From Sorangiineae bacterium NIC37A_2 (GTDB lineage: Bacteria > Myxococcota_A > Polyangia > Polyangiales > Polyangiaceae), in assembly GCA_002085155.1 (NCBI GenBank), contig NASX01000007.1, positions 95,925 to 132,567 of the forward strand: DNA of 36,643 nt, read 5' to 3'. Below are positions 24,253 to 32,351 of this stretch, piece after piece. Position 1 is the first letter of the stretch, and each line of letters begins with the position of its first letter. The notes below the pieces were generated by a model that saw nothing but the letters and a program-made list of their open reading frames with translations, was not told where the DNA came from and did no database searches. The position numbers and the translations under genes are program-made.

Positions 24253-24284
24253 CTCTCGTCTCTCGCCTCTCGCCTCTCGCCTCT
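24253..24284 (+). repeat. 7-bp tandem repeat just upstream of pgl
   Basis: Four copies of CTCTCG(T/C) (24253-24280) and a partial fifth lie 11-42 nt before the pgl start. The unit is not a multiple of three and sits where a ribosome-binding site would be; none is visible, so copy-number change could alter expression. Confidence 0.7.
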
Positions 24285-24294
24285 GAGTTCTTCT

Positions 24295-25089
24295 ATGCGT
24301 TCCGTCGCCGTACTTCCTGATCGAACCTCGCTGACGCGAGCGGTAGCTGACCGAATTGTGGCTGTCGCCGAGGAGGCGATCCGAGAGCGCGGACGTTTCA
24401 CTTGGGCCCTTTCGGGAGGGCGCACTCCGAGCGAGCTCTACATGCTCCTAGCGAGCCCCGAGTGGTCGAAGCGGATCGACTGGAGCCGGGTACACTTCTT
24501 CTGGGGAGACGAGCGCTGCGTTCCTCCGGACCACCGGGACAGTAATTACCGCATGGCCAGCGACACCTTGCTGAGCGCTGTGCATGCGCCTCCGGAGAAC
24601 GTGCACCGCATGCGCGGCGAGCTCGAGCCGGGCGAAGCGGCTTCTCGCTACGATCGCGAGCTTCGGCAGACGCTCGAGGGCGAGCTTCGCAACACGTTCC
24701 CGCGCCTCGATCTCGTCCTGCTCGGCATGGGCGCGGACGGCCACACGGCGTCTCTCTTCCCGGGCAGCCTCGCGCTCACCGAGCGCGAGCGAGCAGTGGT
24801 CGCGACGACGGTGCTCGTGGGGGGCGAGATGGGCGCGCCGGCGAGCGGTGTCCTCGCTCGCCCGGGCGCGGGCGCGAACCAGCGTCTGACCCTGACCCTG
24901 CCGATGATCAGCGCCGCCCGCACGGTTGTCTTCTTGGTCGCGGGAGCAGATAAGGCCTCTCGCTTGTTGGACGTCCTGAGCGGTCAGCATCCCGGTCCCC
25001 CGTACCCCGCGGAGCTCGTGCGTCCCGAGGGCGGAGCACAGTGGTTCGTGGACCGGGCCGCTCACGCGAAGGTCGACTCGGGTCGGTGA
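24295..25089 (+). CDS. pgl: 6-phosphogluconolactonase
   Basis: A 264-residue cytosolic enzyme of the DevB/SOL family that hydrolyses 6-phosphoglucono-lactone in the oxidative pentose phosphate pathway. Family motifs are WALSGGRTPSELY (about residues 38-50), HFFWGDERCVPPDHRDSNY (about 72-90) and LLGMGADGHTASLFPG (about 141-156), which bind the sugar phosphate and hold the active site. The ATG at 24295 is the first sensible start, because upstream in-frame sequence overlaps the preceding gene. No Shine-Dalgarno is visible; the leader is a 7-bp tandem repeat. zwf follows after 85 bp, so the first two steps of the pathway are encoded together. Confidence 0.93.
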   Translation: MRSVAVLPDRTSLTRAVADRIVAVAEEAIRERGRFTWALSGGRTPSELYMLLASPEWSKRIDWSRVHFFWGDERCVPPDHRDSNYRMASDTLLSAVHAPPENVHRMRGELEPGEAASRYDRELRQTLEGELRNTFPRLDLVLLGMGADGHTASLFPGSLALTERERAVVATTVLVGGEMGAPASGVLARPGAGANQRLTLTLPMISAARTVVFLVAGADKASRLLDVLSGQHPGPPYPAELVRPEGGAQWFVDRAAHAKVDSGR

Positions 25090-25174
25090 TCGAGAGCCCG
25101 CGGGAGCGGGCGCCCTGGGGATGCCGGGGTCAAGTCGAGTCTGGGTCGGCATCAGAAGATGAAGTGAGAAAACG

Positions 25175-26545
25175 ATGAGGAACCGCACCCGCTCTGATTC
25201 TCTGGTGTTTTTTGGCGCCTCTGGCGACCTCGCGTACAAGAAGATCTTCCCCGCGCTCTTGGCGATGGCGCGCCGAGGAAAGCTCGACTTCCCGGTGATT
25301 GGCATGGGGCGGTCGGGCTGGACCCGAGATCAGCTCGTGGAGCGGGCTCGGGCGAGCGTGACCGAGTACGGCGGGTTCGACGCGAAGGCCTTCGCGACCT
25401 TGGAGTCGCGCCTCAAATACCTCGATGGTGACTACAATGACGTGCAGACCTTCGAGCAGCTCCGCGCCATCCTCGCCCAATGTGACTCGACGCGCCCGGC
25501 TCACTACCTCGCGATTCCGCCGAGCGTTTTTCCGGGGGTCATCGAGAAGCTCCACGTCGCGAGCTGCACTCGGGAGGGCGCCCGCGTCATTGTCGAGAAG
25601 CCCTTCGGGCGTGACCTCGAGTCAGCCCGCTCCCTGAACGACACGCTCCACCGAGCCTTCCCTGAAGATCACATTTTTCGCATCGACCACTATCTCGGCA
25701 AAGAGGCGGTCCAGAACATGCTCTATTTCCGGTTCGCCAACGCGTTCCTCGAGCCGATCTGGAATCGCCACTACGTGAGCAAGGTCGTCATCACCATGGC
25801 CGAGAACTTCGGCGTGAAGGGGCGCGGCAAGTTCTACGAAGAGGCGGGCGTCGTGCGCGACGTGATCCAGAACCACCTTCTTCAGATCGTGAGTTATCTC
25901 GCGATGGAAGCGCCGGCTGGAACTTACGCGGACGCCATTCGCGACGAACAGATCAAAGTCCTTCGCAACATTCGCCCGATCAAACCCGAGGACCTCGTGC
26001 TCGGTCAGTTCAGCGGCTATCGAAAGGAGCCAGGTGTCGATCCCGCCTCCCGCGTTCCGACCTTCGCCGCGCTGCGACTCTTCGTCGACTCGTGGCGCTG
26101 GGAAGGAGTGCCGTTCATCGTGCGCGCCGGGAAGGCCCTCGAAGCGACCCAAACGGAGGTCGTCGTTGAGCTCCGTCATGCGCCGCCCGTCGTCTTCTCC
26201 GAAGACACTCCCGAGCGCAGCAACTACATCCGCTTCCGCTTAGCGCCGAACGTGGCGATCGGGATCGGAGCCCGCGCCAAGCGGGGGGGCGACGAGATGG
26301 TCGGGGCGCCGATCGAGCTCAGCGTCGTCGAAGAGGGCGTCCAGGGCGCCGAAGGGCGGCTCGGGGACTATGAGCGTCTGCTCGGCGACGCGATGGAGGG
26401 AGACGCGACGCTCTTCGCTCGCCAGGACATCGTCGAGACCGCCTGGTCCATCGTCGAACCGATCCTCGGGAGCGATAACCCCGTGCACGAATACGAACCC
26501 GGCAGCGTCGGGCCCACGGAAGCGGATCGCATCACGGCGGGTTAG
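25175..26545 (+). CDS. zwf: Glucose-6-phosphate 1-dehydrogenase
   Basis: A 456-residue enzyme that oxidises glucose-6-phosphate to the lactone with NAD(P)+, feeding Pgl. The nucleotide-binding segment FFGASGDLAYKKIFPAL is at residues ~12-28. VEKPFGRDL and the active-site signature FRIDHYLGKEAVQN (His and Asp, about 168-181) are intact, with the family's NHLLQ and a C-terminal LLGDAMEGDATLFARQDIVETAW. The length is slightly short of the usual ~490. It follows pgl by 85 bp and is closed by a terminator shared with tex. Confidence 0.97.
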   Translation: MRNRTRSDSLVFFGASGDLAYKKIFPALLAMARRGKLDFPVIGMGRSGWTRDQLVERARASVTEYGGFDAKAFATLESRLKYLDGDYNDVQTFEQLRAILAQCDSTRPAHYLAIPPSVFPGVIEKLHVASCTREGARVIVEKPFGRDLESARSLNDTLHRAFPEDHIFRIDHYLGKEAVQNMLYFRFANAFLEPIWNRHYVSKVVITMAENFGVKGRGKFYEEAGVVRDVIQNHLLQIVSYLAMEAPAGTYADAIRDEQIKVLRNIRPIKPEDLVLGQFSGYRKEPGVDPASRVPTFAALRLFVDSWRWEGVPFIVRAGKALEATQTEVVVELRHAPPVVFSEDTPERSNYIRFRLAPNVAIGIGARAKRGGDEMVGAPIELSVVEEGVQGAEGRLGDYERLLGDAMEGDATLFARQDIVETAWSIVEPILGSDNPVHEYEPGSVGPTEADRITAG

Positions 26546-26851
26546 CGCTCGACACGACCTCACGTCGCTCGCTGATGATCGAGATTCCGAGCCCGCGGCC
26601 AAGTATCTTTCCGCTGAAGCGCTGGGAGTGAAGCAGCGAAGCGGGCGGCGTCGAGCCCAGGTGAAGGCTCGGCTGGGCTCAGTCGCAAGTGATGGACCGG
26701 GGCCAAAAAAGCACGATGGGCGGAGCTGCACTATGGCTGAGCTCCGCCCGGATCGTTTTGTGAGCGAGGCCGGGGTGAGGGGAGGCGATGGCTTCGCGTT
26801 CGGCCGAGTTCTGTGTCGACCGAGTTTCGCGTCCGCCTTGGGTTCTCGCTC
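26546..26851. other. Convergent gap between zwf and tex
   Basis: About 306 bp without a supported gene. It contains the bidirectional terminator at 26705-26760; I see nothing else convincing. Confidence 0.6.
26705..26760. terminator. Bidirectional terminator of zwf and tex
   Basis: GGGCGGAGCT (26718-26727) pairs with AGCTCCGCCC (26740-26749), extended by ACGAT (26713-26717) with ATCGT (26752-26756). TTTTG follows on the plus strand, and a run of six T follows on the minus strand (AAAAAA at 26705-26710), so it serves both genes. Confidence 0.85.
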
Positions 26852-29269
26852 TTAGGAGCGCTTCATGAGATCGGCGAAGGGGTTGTGGGTGAGCTTCTGG
26901 CCGCCGGGGCCGGTCTGAGCGCGGGGCTCCTTTGGGCCGCCCTGATGGCCTCCGGGGCGCCCGCCGCCGCCGAAGCCGCGGCTCTGATTGCCACCGAAGG
27001 GGCGCTTCCCAGGCTGGTGTCCGGGCAGGCCCGTTTCGGCCGGTTTCCCGCTCGCGCCCTGGGCCGGGCCGTCGCCTTTGCGCGCGGAGAGGGAGATGCG
27101 CCCGCGTTCGAGATCGACCTCGATGACCGTCACGGTGATCCGGTCGCCGACTTTGACGACCTCGGCCGGATCTTTCACGAACTTATCGGACAGGCGCGAG
27201 ATGTGGACGAGGCCGTCTTGGTGCACGCCGATGTCGACGAAGGCGCCGAAGGCCGTGACATTGGTGACAGCGCCTTCGAGGACCATGCCGACCTTGAGAT
27301 CGGCGAGGGTGCTCACGTCGTCGCGGAACTTGGCGCGCTCGAAGCTCTTGCGCGGATCGCGGCCGGGCTTGAGCAGCTCGGCGAAGATGTCGTCGAGGGT
27401 GAAGCTGCCGACGTCGCCCACTTGGTAACGGGCGCGATCGATGCGCGCGAGCAGGTCCCGGTTGCCGATCATCTGCGCCACGGGCACGCCAAGGTCTTGG
27501 GCGATTTTTTCGACGAGCGCGTAGCGCTCCGGGTGGACGGCGCTGCCGTCGAGGGGATTTTCCGCGCCATTGATGCGCAAAAAGCCCGCCGCTTGCTCGA
27601 AGGCGCGCGGGCCGAGGCCGGGTACGCTGAGGAGCTCCTTGCGGCTCTTGAAGGCGCCGTGGGTGTTTCGGTGCATCACGATGCGGCGGGCGAGGGACTC
27701 GCCCAGTCCTGAGACCCGGGCGAGCAGCGGGGCGCTCGCCGTGTTCAGCTCGACGCCCACTTCGTGCACGCAGCTCTCGACCACCTCATCGAGCTTCTTC
27801 GACAGGTGTCCCTGGAAGACGTCGTGCTGGTATTGGCCGACGCCGATGCTCTTCGGATCGACCTTCACGAGCTCAGCGAGCGGATCTTGGAGCCTTCGGG
27901 CGATGCTGATCGCGCCTCGGATCGTGAGGTCAAGGTCGGGGAACTCTTCGCGGGCGATGTCGCTCGCCGAGTACACACTCGCTCCCGATTCGCTCACACT
28001 GACGCAGAAGGCCTCGTAGCCGCTCAGGTTCTTCAGAATGCCTTTGACGAAGGCCTCGGTCTCGCGACCGTGGGTCCCGTTGCCGACCGCGACCGCGTTC
28101 ACCGGGTACTTCTGGAGCAAGGAAATAATGGTCTGCTCGGCGCGCTTCAGCTGCTCGGGGCTGCCGACGAGGTAAATGGTCTCGTGGGCGAGGAGTTTTC
28201 CGGTCGTGTCCACCACGGCGCACTTGCAGCCCGTGCGCTGACCGGGGTCGATGCCGAGCACCGCCTTGGGCCCGAAGGGCGGCGCCATGAGCAGCTCTCG
28301 CAGGTTCGTGGCGAAGACCTCGATGGCCTGACGATCGGCGCGCATCTTGAGCTCGACGCGGACGTCGACTTGGGCGCCGGTGAGCAGGATGCGCGTGGCG
28401 GCGTCTTTGATGGCGAGCTCGAGCTCGCCGGCAAAAGGGGAGTCCTTCTTGAGGGGGCTCTTCTTCGTGACCTGCTCGATGTACGCTCCTTCGTCGACGG
28501 TCAGGCGGCTGCGCAAAACGCCTTCGGCTTCCCCGCGGCGGACCGCGAGGAAACGGTGAGAGGCGATGTTCTTCACGGGCTCGGAGAAGTTCGCGTAGTT
28601 ATCGAACTTCGTGACAGCCTCCGCGTGGGCGGCGGTCTTTTCGACGACAAGCACGCCGGTCTCGAGGTAGAGCTCGCGGGCCGCCTTGCGCAGATCCGCG
28701 TCGTCCCCGAGGCGCTCGGCGATGATGTCCCGGGCGCCCGCCAGAGCGGCTTTGACCGACTCGACTTCCTTGTCGGGTTTGACGAAGGGAGCCGCGGCGG
28801 TCTCCGGGTTCCCTTCGGAGCCCTGGGCCCAGATCAGCTCCGCCAGGGGCTCGAGGCCGCGCTCGATCGCGATCATGGCGCGGGTGCGGCGCTTGGGCTT
28901 GTAGGGGAGGTAGAGATCTTCGAGCTCGGCCTTGGTGGCGGCGGCTTGGATCTTCTTCTTCAGCGGCTCGGTGAGCTTTCCCTGCTTCTGGATCTCGGCC
29001 AGGATCGAGGCCCGGCGCGTCTCGAGCTCGATCAAGTAAGCCCGGCGATCCCCGATGGCCCGGATCTGGACCTCATCGAGGCCTCCGGTGGCCTCCTTTC
29101 GGTAGCGGGCGATGAACGGCACCGTCGCGCCCTCGGCGAGCAGCTGAATGACACTGCGGATCCCGCGCTCGGGGAGGGAGAGCTCCGCACAAAGCTGCGG
29201 CACGGGGTCGAAGCTCGAGGTCTCTTGGGTTTCGGGGGGCAGGCTGTCCACGGGAAGTTCGGCCGACAT
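26852..29269 (-). CDS. tex: Tex-family transcription accessory / RNA-binding S1 protein
   Basis: An 805-residue nucleic-acid-binding protein. The start is set at 29269 (MSAELPVDS), where homology to the family begins; the frame is open upstream but not protein-like. Domains in order: the N-terminal helical Tex domain (IRSVIQLLAEGATVPFIARYRKEATGGLDEVQI), a YqgF/RNase H-like domain with VLGIDPGQRTGCKCAVVD, tandem helix-hairpin-helix (LLSVPGLGPRAFEQAAGFLRI), and an S1 domain (VTNVTAFGAFVDIGVHQDGLVHISRLSD). A Gly-rich tail ends NPFADLMKR. Tex is needed for full virulence or toxin gene expression in some bacteria; a general role in transcription or RNA surveillance is assumed. It is monocistronic with a terminator. 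Confidence 0.96.
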   Translation of the reverse strand: MSAELPVDSLPPETQETSSFDPVPQLCAELSLPERGIRSVIQLLAEGATVPFIARYRKEATGGLDEVQIRAIGDRRAYLIELETRRASILAEIQKQGKLTEPLKKKIQAAATKAELEDLYLPYKPKRRTRAMIAIERGLEPLAELIWAQGSEGNPETAAAPFVKPDKEVESVKAALAGARDIIAERLGDDADLRKAARELYLETGVLVVEKTAAHAEAVTKFDNYANFSEPVKNIASHRFLAVRRGEAEGVLRSRLTVDEGAYIEQVTKKSPLKKDSPFAGELELAIKDAATRILLTGAQVDVRVELKMRADRQAIEVFATNLRELLMAPPFGPKAVLGIDPGQRTGCKCAVVDTTGKLLAHETIYLVGSPEQLKRAEQTIISLLQKYPVNAVAVGNGTHGRETEAFVKGILKNLSGYEAFCVSVSESGASVYSASDIAREEFPDLDLTIRGAISIARRLQDPLAELVKVDPKSIGVGQYQHDVFQGHLSKKLDEVVESCVHEVGVELNTASAPLLARVSGLGESLARRIVMHRNTHGAFKSRKELLSVPGLGPRAFEQAAGFLRINGAENPLDGSAVHPERYALVEKIAQDLGVPVAQMIGNRDLLARIDRARYQVGDVGSFTLDDIFAELLKPGRDPRKSFERAKFRDDVSTLADLKVGMVLEGAVTNVTAFGAFVDIGVHQDGLVHISRLSDKFVKDPAEVVKVGDRITVTVIEVDLERGRISLSARKGDGPAQGASGKPAETGLPGHQPGKRPFGGNQSRGFGGGGRPGGHQGGPKEPRAQTGPGGQKLTHNPFADLMKRS

Positions 29270-29373
29270 GGGTCCCGCATGGAAGGGAAAATCTGTACGT
29301 CTGTCCAGGCCCCAGGGCCTCCCCAGGAACTCGCTGCGGGCCTCGTGACGCGGGAAGGGACCCCGCCCGTTTT

Positions 29374-30468
29374 TTATTCGGGTCCGCGGTTCACATTGAA
29401 GCGGCGTGCCACGTAGATACGGCTCCATTCCGTCGAGGCGAAGCCGAGGGGCTCAGGCGCCTTTTCGTACTCGGGTTTCGCTCCGCTCAGACAGGTGAGC
29501 GCGACGAAGGGATCGAGGCGCCGGGCGCGGGTGAGCTGGTTCGATTTGGGGCGGAAGCCCGCCGGGTCGAGGCAGCTCTCATGAATTCTCTCCGCGAACT
29601 CGGCAGCAGCGGGAGAGTCACTCTGGTCGGCGCCGAGGTGACGCTCGTCCATCGCGCTCCGCATGTTCTTCTGAACGATGAGCTCGAGGTGGAGATGCGG
29701 TTGGATTTCAGCGCCGCGAGCGTTGCCGGTCTTGCCGATGGTGCCGACGCGCTGACCGCGCTCCACCTCAATCCACTTGCCCTTCGGCAAGTCCGTTTGC
29801 TGGAGGTGAGCGTAGAAGAAAGAGACCCAAGGCTCAGGTCCGCGCCCGGCCCAGAGGCCTTCGGGGACAGGACAAATCACCTGGACAGCGTTGCCGAAGC
29901 TCCGGCTCACACTGGCGAGGGCCTTGCCCGTGCAGGCGGCGAAGGTCGGCGTCCCGATCGGCGCGAGCAGGTCGATACCATTGTGCTCACCGTGGAAACG
30001 GGGGGCGCGGAAGGACCCGTCGCCGCTCTTGTCCCGGCGGAAGCCGTGATCGACAGGGAGCACGTAACTCCAAGGAGTTTCTCGCGACCACTTGCCCGGC
30101 GCCTTCTTGGCGAGCTCGGGAGAGGGGGGCATGAGCACCGGCACCATCCCCGGATCGCTGTCTCCTTTGGAGATCATGCCGCAGGCGATGGTGGCACCGG
30201 CGATGAGCACGGAGGGGAGAAAGCGGCCGGCGCTCCGGATCAGCTTTTTTTGCGCAGCTCCGGCGATGGGTTCCAGAGACGAGGGCGCGTCGGCGGTCAG
30301 AAGTGCTCGCTCGAGGCGAAACTTCGCAAGTCGCGCGTGGCCCCAGAGGGCACGCAGCACAAGCGTAGGGTTCGACGGAGCGGCGAGGAGGACACTCCCC
30401 GGACGACCTCTGACCCCCAGCTCCGGGCCGAGGGTAGCGCGCGCGGGGCGCTCAGGACGGCGGACCAT
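29374..30468 (-). CDS. Membrane-anchored M23 (LytM-type) peptidase domain protein
   Basis: A 364-residue protein with a C-terminal M23 zinc peptidase domain, expected to cut cell-wall peptide cross-bridges or regulate amidases. The start 30468 has AAAAGGA about 6 nt upstream. An Arg-rich N-terminus of ~80 residues precedes one membrane segment (FLPSVLIAGATIACGMI), so the domain faces the periplasm. Zinc and catalytic residues are seen in HGEHNGIDLL (His and Asp) and in PHLHLEL (HxH, about residue 255). The ~100 residues after the domain are unassigned, with two Cys (ESCLDP and LTCLSG). It is transcribed divergently from the MFS gene. Confidence 0.85.
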   Translation of the reverse strand: MVRRPERPARATLGPELGVRGRPGSVLLAAPSNPTLVLRALWGHARLAKFRLERALLTADAPSSLEPIAGAAQKKLIRSAGRFLPSVLIAGATIACGMISKGDSDPGMVPVLMPPSPELAKKAPGKWSRETPWSYVLPVDHGFRRDKSGDGSFRAPRFHGEHNGIDLLAPIGTPTFAACTGKALASVSRSFGNAVQVICPVPEGLWAGRGPEPWVSFFYAHLQQTDLPKGKWIEVERGQRVGTIGKTGNARGAEIQPHLHLELIVQKNMRSAMDERHLGADQSDSPAAAEFAERIHESCLDPAGFRPKSNQLTRARRLDPFVALTCLSGAKPEYEKAPEPLGFASTEWSRIYVARRFNVNRGPE

Positions 30469-30803
30469 GAAAATCCTTTTCCACAGCGCCGCCCGTTCGG
30501 GAAAGTTTTTGCCAGTCTCTTTGACGGAGCCCTTCGAGTCTGATAGCTGAAGGGGAGTTCGATGATCGCTTCTCTCATCAAGTGGAACGCCGTAGCCGCC
30601 CGTCACAACGGTGCGCGCTCGGGGGCCATCTGCTGAAAGAAGTCGAATATTTTCGCAGAAACCCCGCCGGACCGAAGAGGGCGGGGTGGTCGAAAAGAAA
30701 GAGACGATCCCGCTCACGAGGCCCGGAAAACTCCGGCCATTCCTCCTTTCGTGAGGTGACTCACGTGAGATAAGGCGCAGCCGGTCAGCTGAGTCCCCGA
30801 GCC
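30469..30803. other. Divergent control region between the M23 and MFS genes
   Basis: 335 bp without a supported gene. It contains ACCCCGCC/GGCGGGGT arms (30660-30687) and a cluster of four CTCACG/CGTGAG half-sites in 57 bp (30713-30769), likely operators for one or both genes. Confidence 0.5.
30713..30769. promoter_or_regulatory. Cluster of CTCACG half-sites upstream of the MFS gene
   Basis: CTCACG at 30713-30718, CGTGAG at 30750-30755, CTCACG at 30760-30765 and CGTGAG at 30764-30769. The last two overlap as the perfect 10-bp palindrome CTCACGTGAG, and the middle two form an inverted repeat with a 4-bp spacer. It ends 34 bp before the MFS start. Confidence 0.55.
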
Positions 30804-32024
30804 ATGACCTCTACGAGCCCTTCTCCTCCCCCTGACGCCCCAGGCGACCCATCGCCCGATCGACTTTTCTCACCGTCCTTCGTGCGGCTTCTGTTCGTAC
30901 AGATGCTGTTTGGCCTGTCCTACTCGACGTTCCTGCTCCTGCCCAAGTACCTCCGGCTCGAGCTCGGCGCGACGGCGACGGAGATCGGACGTGTCTCCGG
31001 CGCCGCGACCATCGCCGCGGCGATCGTCGCCCCTTTCGTCGGCTCCCTCTCGCTTCGGTTCTCGCGGCGCAAGGTGCTCGTGGTCGCGCTCGGTTTTGAG
31101 GCCCTCGGCGCCTTCGGCTTCTGCATCGCGAGCGAAGTCGGGCCCTTCGTCTATCTGCTCCGGGCTCTGCAGGGCATCGCCTGGGTCATGGTGTTCAACG
31201 TGACGGCGACCATGGCAGCGGACGTCGTTCCCCAGTCGCGCATGGCGCAGGCGATTGGCTACCTCGGCACCGCCATGCTCGCGACGAACGCGCTCGCGCC
31301 CGCTGTCGCTGAGCCCGCATCGGCGCGCGTCGGCTATGTCCCGGTGTTTCTCGTCGCCGGCTGTTTGGTGGCGGCGTCCCTCGTCAACCTGATCCCGCTC
31401 CGCGTCGAAGGCCCGAAGGGCCCGGACGTCTCGCACACGCGAGAAGAACGCCAAGCGCTCTGGAGTCTTCCGACGCTCTCGATCCACTACGGATCGCTCC
31501 TGCTCGGCGCGGGCATCGGCGCCATGTTTACCTACGTCCAGCCCTACGCGATTGAGCGAGGCGCGACCGTGGTCGGTCCCTTCTTCTTTGGGTACGTGGG
31601 CGCTGCTGTTTTCGTGCGCGTCGGCTTCGCGCGGCTCGCCGACTCCGTGGGCCCGGCGCGCGTCCTGCTCTTTGCGCAGATGATCTACGCGCTCACGGTC
31701 GGCGCGGCGGCGTTCCTCGAGCCGAGCTGGCTCCTCTTCCTCGGCATCGGGCTGGGCGTGAGCCACGGCTTCGCCTACCCGGCCCTCACCGCGGCAGGGT
31801 TCGCTGGAGTGCCGCGCACGCTCCGGGGGCACTTCATGAGCGGCTACACCTTCGCCTTCAACTTCGGCTACGCGCTCACGGTCATGACCCTCGGGCCCGT
31901 CGTCGATCGCTTCGGCTACGCGTCGCTGTTTTTGACCACGTCGCTGCTCATCGCCAGCGGCGTTCCCATCACCTACTTCACTCACTGCGCCCCGCGCCAG
32001 CGCCCGACCCTGCGCCCCTCCTGA
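30804..32024 (+). CDS. MFS transporter
   Basis: A 406-residue major facilitator with about 12 membrane segments. The N-terminal half has SPSFVRLLFVQMLFGLSYSTFLLLPKYL as the first helix, then FVGSLSLRFSRRKVLVV as the cytoplasmic loop 2-3 signature. A charged central loop (EGPKGPDVSHTREERQ) separates the halves. The substrate is unknown; the form fits multidrug or metabolite efflux. Repeated CTCACG half-sites end 34 bp before the ATG, which suggests control by a DNA-binding repressor, but no regulator gene is adjacent. It converges with pyk. Confidence 0.88.
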   Translation: MTSTSPSPPPDAPGDPSPDRLFSPSFVRLLFVQMLFGLSYSTFLLLPKYLRLELGATATEIGRVSGAATIAAAIVAPFVGSLSLRFSRRKVLVVALGFEALGAFGFCIASEVGPFVYLLRALQGIAWVMVFNVTATMAADVVPQSRMAQAIGYLGTAMLATNALAPAVAEPASARVGYVPVFLVAGCLVAASLVNLIPLRVEGPKGPDVSHTREERQALWSLPTLSIHYGSLLLGAGIGAMFTYVQPYAIERGATVVGPFFFGYVGAAVFVRVGFARLADSVGPARVLLFAQMIYALTVGAAAFLEPSWLLFLGIGLGVSHGFAYPALTAAGFAGVPRTLRGHFMSGYTFAFNFGYALTVMTLGPVVDRFGYASLFLTTSLLIASGVPITYFTHCAPRQRPTLRPS

Positions 32025-32351
32025 TCGTGAGTGTCCGGACAGGGGCGCTCTGTGCGCTCGCATTCGGGGTGGAAGGGGGCGCCCCGTGCGCTCGTGATGC
32101 GTTCGGTGAGAGGAGCGAGTCGCGACCCATCCCCGGGGCCGAAAAAAGGCTCCTGGTGAGGGCCCCGGTCCATCACATCCACCGCGCCCGACCGAGCCTT
32201 TGTCTGAGCCCGCCTCCGCCAGCTGCACAAAACAAGCGCGGCGCGCTTTCGCGCGCCGCGCCGCCGTATTCCTCAAACCTGCGCCGCTCACACTCCGTAA
32301 GCCGCCGCGCTGCCGCGCTTCGCGCAGCAGCTCGAGGGAATCCCTGGCCCG
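32025..32351. other. Convergent gap between the MFS gene and pyk
   Basis: About 327 bp without a supported gene. It contains CCGGGGCC/GGCCCCGG arms (32133-32140, 32161-32168) with a 20-nt loop, and the strong hairpin at 32230-32262. Confidence 0.5.
32230..32262 (-). terminator. Terminator of pyk
   Basis: GCGCGGCGCGC (32236-32246) pairs perfectly with GCGCGCCGCGC (32251-32261) around the loop TTTC. On the minus strand it is followed by TTGTTTTG. It lies about 90 bp after the pyk stop and may also stop plus-strand transcription. Confidence 0.75.

Noticed and set aside
27764-29416. Long plus-strand frame (550 codons) opposite tex
   Set aside because: It mirrors the tex coding strand, has no family motifs and is a product of GC-rich third positions; tex itself shows YqgF, HhH and S1 domains.
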